Source of the DNA: an uncultured Neomegalonema sp.
GTDB lineage: Bacteria > Pseudomonadota > Alphaproteobacteria > Rhodobacterales > Rhodobacteraceae
Length of the DNA stretch: 64,000 nt
Direction of reading: 5' to 3'
NCBI GenBank assembly: GCA_937911325.1
Contig: CALDSD010000093.1
Coordinates: 97,771 to 161,770, forward strand
The notes beneath the pieces are model-generated. The model was not told the origin of the DNA and made no database searches. It saw nothing but the letters and a program-made list of their open reading frames with translations. This document shows positions 30,384 to 40,058 of this stretch, in pieces. The number at the start of each line of letters is the position of its first letter. Position 1 is the stretch's first letter. The position numbers and the translations under genes were made by a program.

Positions 30384-31823
30384 CTACTCCGCCGCGACCG
30401 AAGCCGACGCCTTTTCGGCGATGTAGGCAGCGATCGCGTCCGCGGCCTCTCGACCATCCCGGATCGCCCACACAACCAGGCTCGCGCCGCGAACAATATC
30501 ACCCGCGGCGTAAACGCCAGGCAGAGAGGTCGCATGCGTGCGGAAATCGGCCTTGATCGTCCCCCATCGAGTGACCTCGAGACCTTCCGCGTCCCAAAGC
30601 TTCGGAAGATCTTCCGGTTCGAACCCAAGCGCCTTGATCACAAGATCCGCTTTCAGATCGAATTCCGTTCCGGGCGCCTCCTCGGGGCTCTGACGCCCGG
30701 TCGCGTCCGGCGCGCCGAGCCGCATCCGAATGGCTTTGGTCTTCGAGACGCGGTTTTTGCCGCTGAACGCCTTGGGCGCCGACAACCACTCGAAAACAAC
30801 GCCCTCTTCCTCCGCGTTCTCAACTTCGCGCTGGGAGCCCGGCATGTTGGCGCGGTCGCGTCGGTAGAGACAGCGCACCGACTTGGCCTCCTGACGCACT
30901 GCGGTGCGCACACAGTCCATCGCCGTATCGCCGCCGCCGATCACGACGACGTTCTTGCCGTACGCGTTGAGGACGCCGTCCTCGAACTCTTGCACGACAT
31001 CGCCAAAGCCGACCTTGTTTGAAGCCGTAAGATAATCGATCGCAGGCACGATGCCGTTGAGGCCGACGCCAGGCCCGCCCAGGCCACGCGATTTATACAC
31101 CCCGGTGGCGATCAGGACGGCGTCGTGATCGTCTCTCAGCTGTTCGAAGCTGCGGTCATCCGGCCCATCGCCGCCCACGGCGCAGTTCATGACGAACTTT
31201 ACGCCGGAAAGCTCTTGCTGCTCGACCCGGCGCATGACGACGTCTTTTTCAAGCTTGAACCCCGGAATTCCATAGGTCAGCAAACCGCCCGCACGGTCGT
31301 AGCGGTCATAGATCGTGACCTGGAAACCCTTCCGGCGCAGCGCATCCGCCGCCGCCATTCCGGCAGGGCCAGCGCCTATGATCCCAACGCTTTCCGAGCG
31401 CTCAACCCGGGGCTTCGCCGGTCTGACCCAACCTTTCTCCCACGCGGTGTCCGTGATGTACTTTTCGACAGCGCCGATCGTGACGGTGCCGTGCCCGGCC
31501 TGCTCGATCACGCAATTGCCCTCGCACAAGCGGTCTTGCGGGCAGATACGGCCACAGATCTCTGGAAACGTGTTGGTCGCCTGGCTCAGTTCATACGCTT
31601 CCTCGAGACGCCCTTCCGCCGTCAGCATCAGCCAGTCCGGAATGTTGTTGTGCAGCGGGCAGCCTGACTGACAATACGGGACGCCGCATTGGGAACAGCG
31701 CGCTGCTTGCTCTTCAGCTTTTTCGGTGATGAACTCGCGATAGATTTCGCCAAAATCGTCAATGCGTTCGTCCGCGGAGCGTTTGTCTGGCATCGAACGC
31801 TCTACAGTCGTAAATTTCAGCAT
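30384..31823 (-). CDS. gltD: Glutamate synthase small subunit
   Basis: 480 residues. N-terminal double 4Fe-4S region (CSQCGVPYCQSGCPLHNNIP and CGRICPQDRLCEGNC). FAD site SVGIIGAGPAGMAAADALR and NADPH site VVVIGGGDTAMDCVRTA follow, and the final FAD contact is GVYAAGDIVRGASLVVWAI. It supplies electrons from NADPH to GltB. The start at MLKFTTVERSMPDKR matches family N-termini; the frame extends 50 codons further without similarity. First gene of the gltD-gfa-gltB-mtgA-gst-queG run. Confidence 0.96.
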   Translation of the reverse strand: MLKFTTVERSMPDKRSADERIDDFGEIYREFITEKAEEQAARCSQCGVPYCQSGCPLHNNIPDWLMLTAEGRLEEAYELSQATNTFPEICGRICPQDRLCEGNCVIEQAGHGTVTIGAVEKYITDTAWEKGWVRPAKPRVERSESVGIIGAGPAGMAAADALRRKGFQVTIYDRYDRAGGLLTYGIPGFKLEKDVVMRRVEQQELSGVKFVMNCAVGGDGPDDRSFEQLRDDHDAVLIATGVYKSRGLGGPGVGLNGIVPAIDYLTASNKVGFGDVVQEFEDGVLNAYGKNVVVIGGGDTAMDCVRTAVRQEAKSVRCLYRRDRANMPGSQREVENAEEEGVVFEWLSAPKAFSGKNRVSKTKAIRMRLGAPDATGRQSPEEAPGTEFDLKADLVIKALGFEPEDLPKLWDAEGLEVTRWGTIKADFRTHATSLPGVYAAGDIVRGASLVVWAIRDGREAADAIAAYIAEKASASVAAE

Positions 31824-32123
31824 CTTTTCCGACACCGACGCCTCCCAGCAGATCGCATTTTCTCGAGATGTCGCTGGTCTATAAGATACATCCACCGCAA
31901 GTAAAGCAGTATTGCTGACATTCTTTGGCGACGCAGGCGCTGGGCGATCACCATTATGTTTATCTGACGGCATAAAAGGTCAGCATTGCTGCTTTAGCGG
32001 CGCTGCGGAGAACCTCAGCTTGCCTTGCGTACGCTTTTTCGTCACCAGATCGGCGCGGAACGTATTGCCTGCGATGGTTAAAACGCAGCAATAGTCTTGG
32101 GGACGACGAAAGGGGCGACGCGC
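31824..32123. promoter_or_regulatory. gltD-uppP divergent intergenic region with repeated CAGCAAT-type elements
   Basis: 300 bp without a gene. It holds a long imperfect inverted repeat: left arm 31902-31919 (TAAAGCAGTATTGCTGAC) and right arm 31979-31996 (GTCAGCATTGCTGCTTTA), 15 of 18 positions complementary, 59-nt spacer. Each arm contains a small palindrome (AGCA-N4-TGCT and CAGCA-T-TGCTG). A third copy of the element, CAGCAATA, lies at 32086-32093. These are candidate operator sites for gltD and/or uppP; the regulator is unknown. Confidence 0.4.
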
Positions 32124-32957
32124 GTGGACCTGAGCCAGCTGATATTTCTCGCCATCGTGCAGGGCGTGACCGAGTTCTTGCCGATCAGCTCTTCCGGGCA
32201 TCTTATCCTTGCCCCGAAACTGCTCGACATGGGCGATCAGGGCGTCCTGATCGACATCGCCCTGCACCTTGGAAGCCTTGGCGCCGTCGTCATCTACTTC
32301 TGGCGAGACGTGCGCGCCGTTGTCTTCGGCCCCTTTCAACTCGTCGCCGACTTGTCCCGCGGCCAACCAATGCGGTGGGGGTCGAAGCTGACATTGCTTC
32401 TCGCGATCGCAACCCTTCCTCTGGTGATCGCCGGGCTCTCTCTGTCCGTCCTCGACGATGCGACCAACGGCGAGGCCATCGCCGGCCTGCGAACGATCGA
32501 AGTGATCGGGTGGACGACGCTGCTGTACGGCATCGCGCTGTGGATCGCCGATCGCTTTTCCCCGACGGATCAGAAGATCGAGAACTGGAGCTGGTCGGGA
32601 GCCGTTCTGATTGGCCTTTCCCAAGCCCTCGCGCTGGTTCCTGGCACATCCCGCTCCGGCGTCACCATGACGGCGGCGCGCTTTCTGGGGTTTGAGCGGA
32701 CCGAGGCCGCGCGGATCGCCCTGCTGATGGCGGTGCCGGCGATCCTCGCCGCCAGCGCAAAGCTCTTTCTGGACCTGATGGAGATGGACAACGTCCAAAT
32801 GACCCAAGACGCGGCGATCGCCGCTCTGTTCTCGTTCATCTCCGCCTATATCGCGTTGGCGTTGATGATGCGAATGCTGCGGACGATCAGCTTTACGCCG
32901 TTTGTGATCTACCGGCTCGGCCTTGGCGCCGCCCTGCTCTGGATCGCCTACGCCTAG
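32124..32957 (+). CDS. uppP: Undecaprenyl-diphosphatase UppP/BacA
   Basis: Integral membrane phosphatase that recycles undecaprenyl pyrophosphate for peptidoglycan and LPS synthesis. Family motifs are QGVTEFLPISSSGHL near the N-terminus (catalytic Glu) and PGTSRSGVTM in the second half, within about eight hydrophobic segments. 277 residues from the GTG at 32124, which has GGGG 8 nt upstream; a TTG at 32097 would add nine residues. Convergent with the NDUFA9-like gene. Confidence 0.95.
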   Translation: MDLSQLIFLAIVQGVTEFLPISSSGHLILAPKLLDMGDQGVLIDIALHLGSLGAVVIYFWRDVRAVVFGPFQLVADLSRGQPMRWGSKLTLLLAIATLPLVIAGLSLSVLDDATNGEAIAGLRTIEVIGWTTLLYGIALWIADRFSPTDQKIENWSWSGAVLIGLSQALALVPGTSRSGVTMTAARFLGFERTEAARIALLMAVPAILAASAKLFLDLMEMDNVQMTQDAAIAALFSFISAYIALALMMRMLRTISFTPFVIYRLGLGAALLWIAYA

Positions 32958-32966
32958 GGCTGGGCG

Positions 32967-33935
32967 CTACTCTTTGGCGATCACGTCGTCGTACTGCCCG
33001 TACGGGCGGAAACGGTAGAGGTAGCTTGGAATGACGGCCTCCACTGTCGTCGGCGACACCCCGAGATCCGCCAAAGTGCCGACGCCCTCGCCGACAACGT
33101 TGTCTTTCGCGAGAAGTTTCACCTGATCTAGGGTCAGCAGCGTGTTCGACGCGAACCCCAGCGAAACATAAGGGATCAGATCCAGGAACCATGCCTGGAT
33201 CCGCGCGATGAAGAACGGCAGCGGAAGAATGAGCCGCCGACGATGGATGACCCCGAGCATCATCCCCATCAGCTCCTTGAACGTGTAGCGGCGCGGCCCG
33301 CCAAGCTCATAGATCGCGCCATCCGTCAGCGGGTCGTTGGCGGCTTTGACGATCGCCTTGGCGACGTCGTCGACATAGACAGGCTGAAACAGCGTTTTGG
33401 GACCAACGACCGGGATCGCCGGCGACACGCGCGCCATTGCGGCGAACCGGTTGAAGAACTGATCTTCGGCGCCAAAAATGATCGAAGGCCGCAGAACCAC
33501 AGCGTTCGGGTAGTGCTTGCGAACACCTGCTTCGCCTTCAGCTTTAGTCCGCGCGTAGGCCGACTTCGAACCGGCGTCTGCGCCGATGGCGGAAACCTGA
33601 ACAAAGCGCGGAACCCCGGCTTCCGCCGCGAGACGCGCGACCCGCTCGGCCCCATCGGCCTGCACCGCCTGAAACGTCTGCCGCCCCGTTTCCGCCAGCA
33701 CGCCCACCAGATTGATCACGACGTCAGCGCCATGCACGGCCCGCGCGATCGAGGCGTCGTCACGGATGTTCGCCTGAACCGGCTCTACCTGTCCGACATC
33801 GCCGTATGACCGCATCTGCAGCGCTTCATTGGGGCGGCGCACGGCGACACGGACGCGCCATCCGTCGCGGGCCAAACGCTGGGCCACGTATTTCCCAACA
33901 AATCCAGACCCGCCAACGAGCACTGCAAGAGGCAT
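32967..33935 (-). CDS. NDUFA9-like NAD(P)-binding protein (complex I-associated type)
   Basis: 322 residues of the atypical SDR family. Nucleotide-binding GGSGFVGKYVAQRLARDG, then FVQVSAIGADAGSKSAYARTKAEGE with Ser/Tyr/Lys in active-site positions, and VVLRPSIIFGAEDQFFNRFA. This is the pattern of alphaproteobacterial homologues of mitochondrial NDUFA9. These are linked to complex I in mitochondria; the bacterial role is not settled. Single gene convergent with uppP. Confidence 0.88.
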   Translation of the reverse strand: MPLAVLVGGSGFVGKYVAQRLARDGWRVRVAVRRPNEALQMRSYGDVGQVEPVQANIRDDASIARAVHGADVVINLVGVLAETGRQTFQAVQADGAERVARLAAEAGVPRFVQVSAIGADAGSKSAYARTKAEGEAGVRKHYPNAVVLRPSIIFGAEDQFFNRFAAMARVSPAIPVVGPKTLFQPVYVDDVAKAIVKAANDPLTDGAIYELGGPRRYTFKELMGMMLGVIHRRRLILPLPFFIARIQAWFLDLIPYVSLGFASNTLLTLDQVKLLAKDNVVGEGVGTLADLGVSPTTVEAVIPSYLYRFRPYGQYDDVIAKE

Positions 33936-34134
33936 GACAGGGGTCCCTCCGATAGAATACTAAGTCACTGTGGGTTAGGTAATCTCGTCTAGCCGCCACG
34001 TCGAGGCGAGACAAGGCGCAATGGATCGCAGCGGGGGTATGTCGCGGTGCGGGAGGCCGTTGACACGGGGCGTGCGAAACCGTAGCTACACGGCCTGCCG
34101 TTCGACGCGCCTGGTTCCCGGGCGCGGAACCTGT

Positions 34135-34221
<87 letters not shown>

Positions 34222-34301
34222 AAGCGCTTCTTTAAATGTGTCGCGAACTGCGCGTTGCGGTCGCCGGTAAGCCCGACTATTGAGGGCGAAACGGAGACGG
34301 T

Positions 34302-34913
34302 ATGACTGTAAAACTCTATGAAGGTGATCTGCCGAACGGCCTTGATCTCGGCACCGTGGTCGCAATCGACACGGAAACGATGGGCCTTAATCCAAATCGC
34401 GACCGACTTTGCGTCGCCCAGCTCTCGAGTGGAGACGGGTCGGCCCATCTGGTTCGGTTTGCCCCGGGAGCGTATGACGCGCCGAACCTGAAAGCGCTGC
34501 TGACCGACCCGGACCGGTTGAAACTGTTTCACTTCGCCCGCTTCGACGTCGCCGTGTTCAAACACTACCTCGACGTCGTATGCGCGCCTGTCTACTGCAC
34601 GAAGATCGCCTCAAAGCTCGCCCGCACGTACACCGATCGTCACGGGCTCAAGGAAATCTGTCGCGAACTTCTGGGCGTCGAAGTCTCCAAACAGCAGCAA
34701 TCTTCGGATTGGGGCGCGGCCGAGCTGACACAGGCGCAGACGGAGTACGCCGCTTCAGACGTGCTACATCTGCACAAGCTCAAAGAGCGTCTCGATGCTA
34801 TGCTGGCGCGGGAAGGCCGGACCGAACTGGCGCGCGCGTGTTGTGATTTCCTTCCACATCGCGCCAATCTGGACCTCGCCGGCTGGGACGAGATCGACAT
34901 CTTCGCCCATTAG
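34302..34913 (+). CDS. rnd: Ribonuclease D (single exonuclease domain form)
   Basis: 203 residues covering only the DEDDy 3'-5' exonuclease domain: motif I AIDTETMG, motif II FHFARFDVAVF, motif III YAASDVLHLHKL. The HRDC domains of E. coli RNase D (375 residues) are absent, as is common in alphaproteobacteria. Expected to trim tRNA and other RNA 3' ends. Located 80 bp after tRNA-Leu and 27 bp before kdsD on the same strand. Confidence 0.9.
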   Translation: MTVKLYEGDLPNGLDLGTVVAIDTETMGLNPNRDRLCVAQLSSGDGSAHLVRFAPGAYDAPNLKALLTDPDRLKLFHFARFDVAVFKHYLDVVCAPVYCTKIASKLARTYTDRHGLKEICRELLGVEVSKQQQSSDWGAAELTQAQTEYAASDVLHLHKLKERLDAMLAREGRTELARACCDFLPHRANLDLAGWDEIDIFAH

Positions 34914-34940
34914 GCGTTTCGACGGGACCGAGTTCTTTTG

Positions 34941-35957
34941 ATGATCAAACCCGCTTCGGCAGCTCTCGGTGAGAAGTCCTCTGGGCCGGAAACGGAACAG
35001 ACGCTGGATACTGCGCGGCAGGTTCTCACGACAGAGGCCGAGGCTTTAGCCCAGGCGGCCGAGCTCCTCGACGGAGATTTCGCCCGAGCGGTCGACGCGA
35101 TCCTGGCCACGCCCGGGCGCGTTGTGGTGTCAGGGATGGGCAAGTCGGGCCATATCGGGCGCAAGATCGCGGCGACTTTCGCGTCCACGGGGACGCCCGC
35201 CCAGTTCGTCCACCCGGCCGAAGCCAGCCACGGCGATCTCGGCATGCTGACGCAGTCCGACCTCGCGCTCGTGCTGTCGAACTCTGGGGAAACGCCCGAG
35301 CTGACCTCGATCATCGAGCATACAAGACGTTTCGAGATCCCGATGATCGGAATCGCAAGCCGACCTGACAGCACTTTGCTCCGCGCAGCAGACATCGCCA
35401 TCGTGCTGCCGCCGGCGCCGGAAGCCTGCCCGATGGGGCTTGCGCCCACGACGTCGACCACGCTGACCTTGGCGATCGGCGACGCCCTCGCTGTCGCCCT
35501 GATGGAGCGCCGTGCGTTCACGCCAGAGAATTTCCGCGCGTTTCATCCTGGCGGCAAACTCGGCGCAAAGCTCTTGAAGGTCGAAAACCTGATGCATGGG
35601 CGCGACGCATTGCCGCTCATCCGCGGCAGCGCGGCGATGTCGGACGCTATCCTTGAAATCAGCAGCAAGTCATTTGGCGTCGTTGGCGTGATCGACGACG
35701 CCGGCGCGTTGCTCGGCGTCATCTCCGACGGCGACCTACGCCGTAAAATGAACACTCTTTTTGAGCTTACAGCAGCGGAAGTTGCGAGTTCGGATCCGAA
35801 GACCATCGATCCGAGCGCGTTGGGGGGTGAAGCGGTCGCGCTCATGAATAAGCACAAGATTACAAGCTTGTTCGTGACCGACCCGCTTGCGGACGAGCCT
35901 CGCAAACCGATCGGTTTGATCCATATCCATGACTGTCTGCGGGCTGGCGTGGTATAG
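34941..35957 (+). CDS. kdsD: Arabinose-5-phosphate isomerase (KdsD/KpsF)
   Basis: 338 residues: SIS domain (VVSGMGKSGHIGRKIAATFASTGTPAQFVHPAEASHGDLG) followed by two CBS domains (about 205-335; MHGRDALPLIRG, VVGVIDDAGALLGVISDGDLRR). It converts ribulose 5-phosphate to arabinose 5-phosphate for KDO synthesis, matching the lipopolysaccharide-transport genes immediately downstream. The ATG at 34941 is used; a TTG codon just before it is also in frame. Confidence 0.95.
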   Translation: MIKPASAALGEKSSGPETEQTLDTARQVLTTEAEALAQAAELLDGDFARAVDAILATPGRVVVSGMGKSGHIGRKIAATFASTGTPAQFVHPAEASHGDLGMLTQSDLALVLSNSGETPELTSIIEHTRRFEIPMIGIASRPDSTLLRAADIAIVLPPAPEACPMGLAPTTSTTLTLAIGDALAVALMERRAFTPENFRAFHPGGKLGAKLLKVENLMHGRDALPLIRGSAAMSDAILEISSKSFGVVGVIDDAGALLGVISDGDLRRKMNTLFELTAAEVASSDPKTIDPSALGGEAVALMNKHKITSLFVTDPLADEPRKPIGLIHIHDCLRAGVV

Positions 35958-36027
35958 AAGTTGGGTTAAGAGGGGTCTGCGAGGAGCTGCGAGATGCGGC
36001 CGCTCCTTGTGACATCGGAGTATCGCA

Positions 36028-36792
36028 ATGGCGAAACGATCGACTGAACGCAAAACACAGAGCCGTACGGGCCCTGTCGGCGCGTTTAGCGACGGCGCCC
36101 AGGCGGATCCGGATTCGAGAGAGACTGTAATGAGTTCAAGTGCAATGGGGGCAGGCGCCCCGGCTCCCTATCTGGAGGCGGGATCGAGGGACGGCGCGTC
36201 GAGCTTGAACCCCACGAAGTGGTTGCGGTTTGTCTTGCCGCTCGCCGCGCTCGGACTGATGGCCTTCGTGTTTACATCGAGCCGGCCTGAGATCGGAGGG
36301 TTTGAGCTTCCGATCGTTGATGGGGAGTTGCTGGCGTTGAGCGCGGGCATGCGCGTCACCAATCCGCAATTCTCAGGCGCCACGAGCGCTGGAGAGCCGT
36401 TTCTTATCCGAGCGGAGTTGGCGGAGCCCGACAGTCCGGATCCTGATGAGATCGCTCTCACCCGCATCGTGGGCTCGATCACCACGGAAGAGGGCGCCAA
36501 AATCGGCCTGACCTCTGAAACCGGTCTGCTTGAGCCGAAAATCAACGCTGTGCGCCTTTCCGACGGTGTTCGTATCGTCACTGATGACGGCTATGTCTTT
36601 GAAACAGCGACACTCCTTGGCGACGCAGAAAGTCGGGTCGTCTGGAGCGAGACCCCGGTGCGCGGCTACGGCCCTGCTGGAGAGATCACCGCGGAGCGTC
36701 TGGAGATCGACATCTCCGGCGATGGAACGGCGTATTTCAAGGGGAACGTTCAGGTGACCATCCGGCAACTGGTTGACCAAGGGACCCAATGA
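36028..36792 (+). CDS. lptC: LPS export protein LptC
   Basis: 254 residues: a long (about 65-residue) cytoplasmic N-terminus rich in Ser/Ala, one transmembrane helix (FVLPLAALGLMAFVF), then a periplasmic beta-jellyroll of the LptC family ending in FKGNVQVTIRQL. It links LptB2FG to LptA in the LPS bridge. GGAG lies 7 nt before the ATG. Start of the lptC-lptA-lptB-rpoN series. Confidence 0.88.
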   Translation: MAKRSTERKTQSRTGPVGAFSDGAQADPDSRETVMSSSAMGAGAPAPYLEAGSRDGASSLNPTKWLRFVLPLAALGLMAFVFTSSRPEIGGFELPIVDGELLALSAGMRVTNPQFSGATSAGEPFLIRAELAEPDSPDPDEIALTRIVGSITTEEGAKIGLTSETGLLEPKINAVRLSDGVRIVTDDGYVFETATLLGDAESRVVWSETPVRGYGPAGEITAERLEIDISGDGTAYFKGNVQVTIRQLVDQGTQ

Positions 36793-36869
36793 AACCTGTT
36801 TAACGTTTCGCGCACCGCCGAAAAGCATTAGACAGGGTCGAGGGATAAGCTGCGGATGGGTGAATTCTG

Positions 36870-37457
36870 ATGATACGCAGAGGTCTTTTTTTCAGCGCTC
36901 GCCGGGACCGAGACGCTGAGCGGAGCGTCAAACGTTTCTGCGCCGCTCTGGCCGCAGCCCTGTGTTTAGCCTTTGGGGCGCCGGCAAACGCCCAAACTGC
37001 TCAGACGCCATTTTCCGGCTTCAACCACGATGCGGGAGAGCCGATCGAGGTGTCCGCCGAGGCGTTTCGCGTCGACAACGCCAATCAGATCGGAATTTTC
37101 ACCGGCACGTCCGAGCAGCCAGTCGATGTGCGCCAGGGAGACGTTCGACTGCAGGCGAAAGAGATCCGGATCTATTACAACGGCGGGGTCGACCGGCCAG
37201 AAGGTCAGGATGCGATCCGCCGCTTGGAAGCGATCGGCGAGGTGTTCATCACCAACGGCAAAGAATCGGCCGAAGCCGCGAGAGCGGACTATGACGTCGC
37301 CGCGGCGGAAATCGTCATGGACGGCAATGTGCGCTTGCTGCAGGGCGAGAGCGTCATGAAAGGCGAACGGCTCAGGATCGACCTGGAGGCTGGGACCGGC
37401 CGCATGGAAGGCGGGCGCGTACAGGTGAGCATCAATCCAGCGCGCGCCGGCCAATAG
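36870..37457 (+). CDS. lptA: LPS export protein LptA (OstA-like)
   Basis: 195 residues with a signal peptide (CAALAAALCLAFGAPANAQ) and an OstA/LptA beta-jellyroll: PIEVSAEAFRVDNANQIGIFTG, VRLQAKEIRIYY, AIGEVFITNGKE, ADYDVAAAEIVMDGNVRLLQGESVMKGERL. Periplasmic LPS carrier between LptC and LptD. 77 bp after lptC; the ribosome binding site is weak. Confidence 0.93.
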   Translation: MIRRGLFFSARRDRDAERSVKRFCAALAAALCLAFGAPANAQTAQTPFSGFNHDAGEPIEVSAEAFRVDNANQIGIFTGTSEQPVDVRQGDVRLQAKEIRIYYNGGVDRPEGQDAIRRLEAIGEVFITNGKESAEAARADYDVAAAEIVMDGNVRLLQGESVMKGERLRIDLEAGTGRMEGGRVQVSINPARAGQ

Positions 37458-37528
37458 ACGCGCCAAGACCAAAGACCCTTTCGGCCGTTGAGCGCCGCGA
37501 CAAGGGCTTAACGAGCAGGACTGCATGA

Positions 37529-38317
37529 ATGGTTCGCACCATGCTTGAGGACTATGAGGCGGCTCATAACTACGGCGGCGCCCAAGCCCCTGCGACCGGC
37601 GGTCTCTTCGTCAGCGGGATCAGCAAAAGTTATCGACGAAAGCCAGTGGTTCGCGGCGTCGACCTAGAGGTCAACCGCGGCGAGATCGTTGGGCTCCTCG
37701 GGCCGAACGGCGCCGGCAAGACCACATGTTTTTACATGATCACGGGGCTGATTCCGGTCGATACGGGTTCTATCGCCCTCGACGGCTCCGATCTGACGAC
37801 CTTGCCGATGCATCTGAGAGCGCGCCGCGGACTGGGCTATCTGCCCCAAGAAGCGTCGATTTTTCGGGGACTTACGGTTGAAGGAAACGTTCGGGCGGCG
37901 CTGGAGTTGTCGGAACCGTCGCGCGAACAGCGCGAACATCGACTTGAGCAGTTGCTCGCCGAGTTCTCGGTCACGCATCTGCGCCGCACGCCTGCGGTCG
38001 CACTCTCTGGCGGCGAGCGTCGTCGCGTCGAGATCGCGCGGGCGCTCGCAGCGAACCCCTCCTTTATCTTGCTGGATGAGCCGTTTGCCGGGGTCGACCC
38101 GATCGCGGTTGGCGATATTCGAGACCTTGTCTGGCAACTCAAGAGCCGCGGCATCGGCGTCCTGATCACTGACCACAACGTGCGCGAAACACTCGAAATC
38201 ATTGATCGCGCATACATTCTTTATGATGGGCGGGTCCTGATGGAGGGCGCGCCTCACGAAGTCATTCGCGATGAAAATGTGCGTCGCGTTTATCTTGGTG
38301 AAGGGTTCCGGATATAA
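37529..38317 (+). CDS. lptB: LPS export ABC transporter ATPase LptB
   Basis: 262 residues; ABC ATPase with Walker [11 protein letters not shown]-loop [12 protein letters not shown], signature [15 protein letters not shown], Walker [11 protein letters not shown] and H-loop TDHN. The YLPQE and [10 protein letters not shown] forms are characteristic of LptB. The N-terminal ~24 residues precede the conserved start ([17 protein letters not shown]). Powers LPS extraction with LptFG, which are not in this window. Confidence 0.96.
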   Translation: MVRTMLEDYEAAHNYGGAQAPATGGLFVSGISKSYRRKPVVRGVDLEVNRGEIVGLLGPNGAGKTTCFYMITGLIPVDTGSIALDGSDLTTLPMHLRARRGLGYLPQEASIFRGLTVEGNVRAALELSEPSREQREHRLEQLLAEFSVTHLRRTPAVALSGGERRRVEIARALAANPSFILLDEPFAGVDPIAVGDIRDLVWQLKSRGIGVLITDHNVRETLEIIDRAYILYDGRVLMEGAPHEVIRDENVRRVYLGEGFRI

Positions 38318-38387
38318 AATCACGCGAGTGATGGGGCTTACCAGAACCGCCAGGAGCGCGTTTTAGCCCGCAACCGACGGAACGAAG

Positions 38388-39941
38388 ATGGCGCTCGCGC
38401 AAAAGCTCGATCTGCGACAAGGCCAGCAGCTGGTGATGACGCCCCAGCTGCAGCAGGCCATCAAGATGTTGCAGATGTCGAATCTGGAGCTCGGTGAGTT
38501 CATCGCCGAAGAACTCGAGCGAAACCCCCTTCTCGAAATCGCCTCGCCAGATTCGGCGCCAGAGCCTGATCATGCGGCGGACGGACCGGAAACGCCCGCG
38601 ACGCTTGAGAAAGAGCTGGCGCAGGATCGTCTTTCGCGGACTGAAGAGACGTTCGATACCGGGCAAGAGAACATCTACGCTGACGAGGCCGCCGCCGACC
38701 GAATGAACGCAAAGCAGGAGTCGACGCAGTCTCTCGAAAGCGTAGGGGCGATGAGCGAGGCCTCCGCCTGGGCGACGGTCGGCGCTGGTGGATCGTCGCG
38801 GTTCGACGACCCCGAAACCAGCCTCGAGGCCACTCACAGCCGCGAAGAGACGTTGCGCGAACACCTGCTTGGACAGCTGGGGTCTTCGACCACAGACGCC
38901 GCTCTGCGTCTTGTGACGGCGGATCTGATCGAACAACTCGATGAAAACGGCTACCTGCGCGCCGATCTGGTCGGTGCCGCGGAACGGCTTGGCGCCTCGC
39001 TCGAAACCGTCGCCGCTGCTGCGGACCTCCTCAAATCCTTCGACCCGGTCGGGGTTGGCGCTGCGGACCTTCGGGAATGCCTGGCGCTGCAACTGATCGA
39101 CAAGAACCGGTTCGATCCGGCGATGGAAGCCCTTCTCGAAAACCTCGAGCTGCTGGCGAACCACGAGCTGCCGAAACTCATGAAGAAGTGTGGCGTCGAT
39201 GAAGAAGACATCCGCGAGATGATCTCGGAGATCCGCGCCCTGGACCCCAAACCAGGCGCGAAATTCGACACGGACATCGCGCAGACGATGATTCCGGACG
39301 TGTATGTCATCGAAAACCGCTTTGGCGGATGGAATGTCGAGCTGAACACTGAGACGCTGCCACGCTTGCTTCTCAACAAGAGCTACGCGGCGGAGATCGC
39401 GCGAAGCGCAAACGGCAAGACCGGCGAGATAACCGAATACCTGACAGAGCGACAACAGAACGCAAGCTGGTTGATGAAGAGCATCGATCAGCGGGCGAAG
39501 ACCATTCTTCGCGTCGCGTCTGAGATTGTCCGACAGCAAGACGGCTTTTTCGCCTACGGCATTTCAGCGATGCGTCCGCTGAACCTCAAGGCGGTCGCCG
39601 ACGCAATCGACATGCACGAGTCGACTGTCAGCCGCGTCACGTCGAACAAGTATATCGCGACGCCTCGCGGCGTCTTCGAGATGAAGTATTTCTTCACCCC
39701 GGCGATCGCTTCGATGGATGGCGAGGACGCATATTCTGCGGAAGCGGTCCGCCACCGGATCAAGCGGTTGATCGATAACGAACCAGCAGACGACGTTCTG
39801 TCGGACGATCGTATCGTCGCGATGCTGCGCAGTGACGGCGTCGATATCGCCCGACGGACCGTTGCAAAGTACCGCGAAGCGATGCGCATACCGTCATCCG
39901 TACGGCGGCGGAAACTGAAATCCGCCGAGCTCGTCCTCTAA
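38388..39941 (+). CDS. rpoN: RNA polymerase sigma-54 factor
   Basis: 517 residues. Region I is Gln/Leu-rich (LDLRQGQQLVMTPQLQQAIKML), followed by an acidic region II (about 60-150). The core-binding domain, HTH (DMHESTVSRVTSNKYIATPRG) and the RpoN box ARRTVAKYRE (about residues 488-497), which reads the -24 element, follow. Directs transcription with enhancer-binding ATPases, for example at nitrogen genes. The sigma-54 type promoter ahead of glnK-amtB in this window is a likely target. Conserved neighbours hpf and ptsN follow. Confidence 0.97.
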   Translation: MALAQKLDLRQGQQLVMTPQLQQAIKMLQMSNLELGEFIAEELERNPLLEIASPDSAPEPDHAADGPETPATLEKELAQDRLSRTEETFDTGQENIYADEAAADRMNAKQESTQSLESVGAMSEASAWATVGAGGSSRFDDPETSLEATHSREETLREHLLGQLGSSTTDAALRLVTADLIEQLDENGYLRADLVGAAERLGASLETVAAAADLLKSFDPVGVGAADLRECLALQLIDKNRFDPAMEALLENLELLANHELPKLMKKCGVDEEDIREMISEIRALDPKPGAKFDTDIAQTMIPDVYVIENRFGGWNVELNTETLPRLLLNKSYAAEIARSANGKTGEITEYLTERQQNASWLMKSIDQRAKTILRVASEIVRQQDGFFAYGISAMRPLNLKAVADAIDMHESTVSRVTSNKYIATPRGVFEMKYFFTPAIASMDGEDAYSAEAVRHRIKRLIDNEPADDVLSDDRIVAMLRSDGVDIARRTVAKYREAMRIPSSVRRRKLKSAELVL

Positions 39942-40058
39942 CCGCCTCAAAATCAATCAGTTTTCACTCACGAACCGCCCCGCGCCTCCGGGACAAAACT
40001 GCCGAGATATGCGCTGCGGCCCCTTGAACACCCTTGCCGCCGATGCGAGGTTTAAGGG

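Noticed and set aside
38262..39539. Minus-strand open frame (425 codons) opposite rpoN
   Set aside because: Antisense to rpoN, no plausible start signal or motif.
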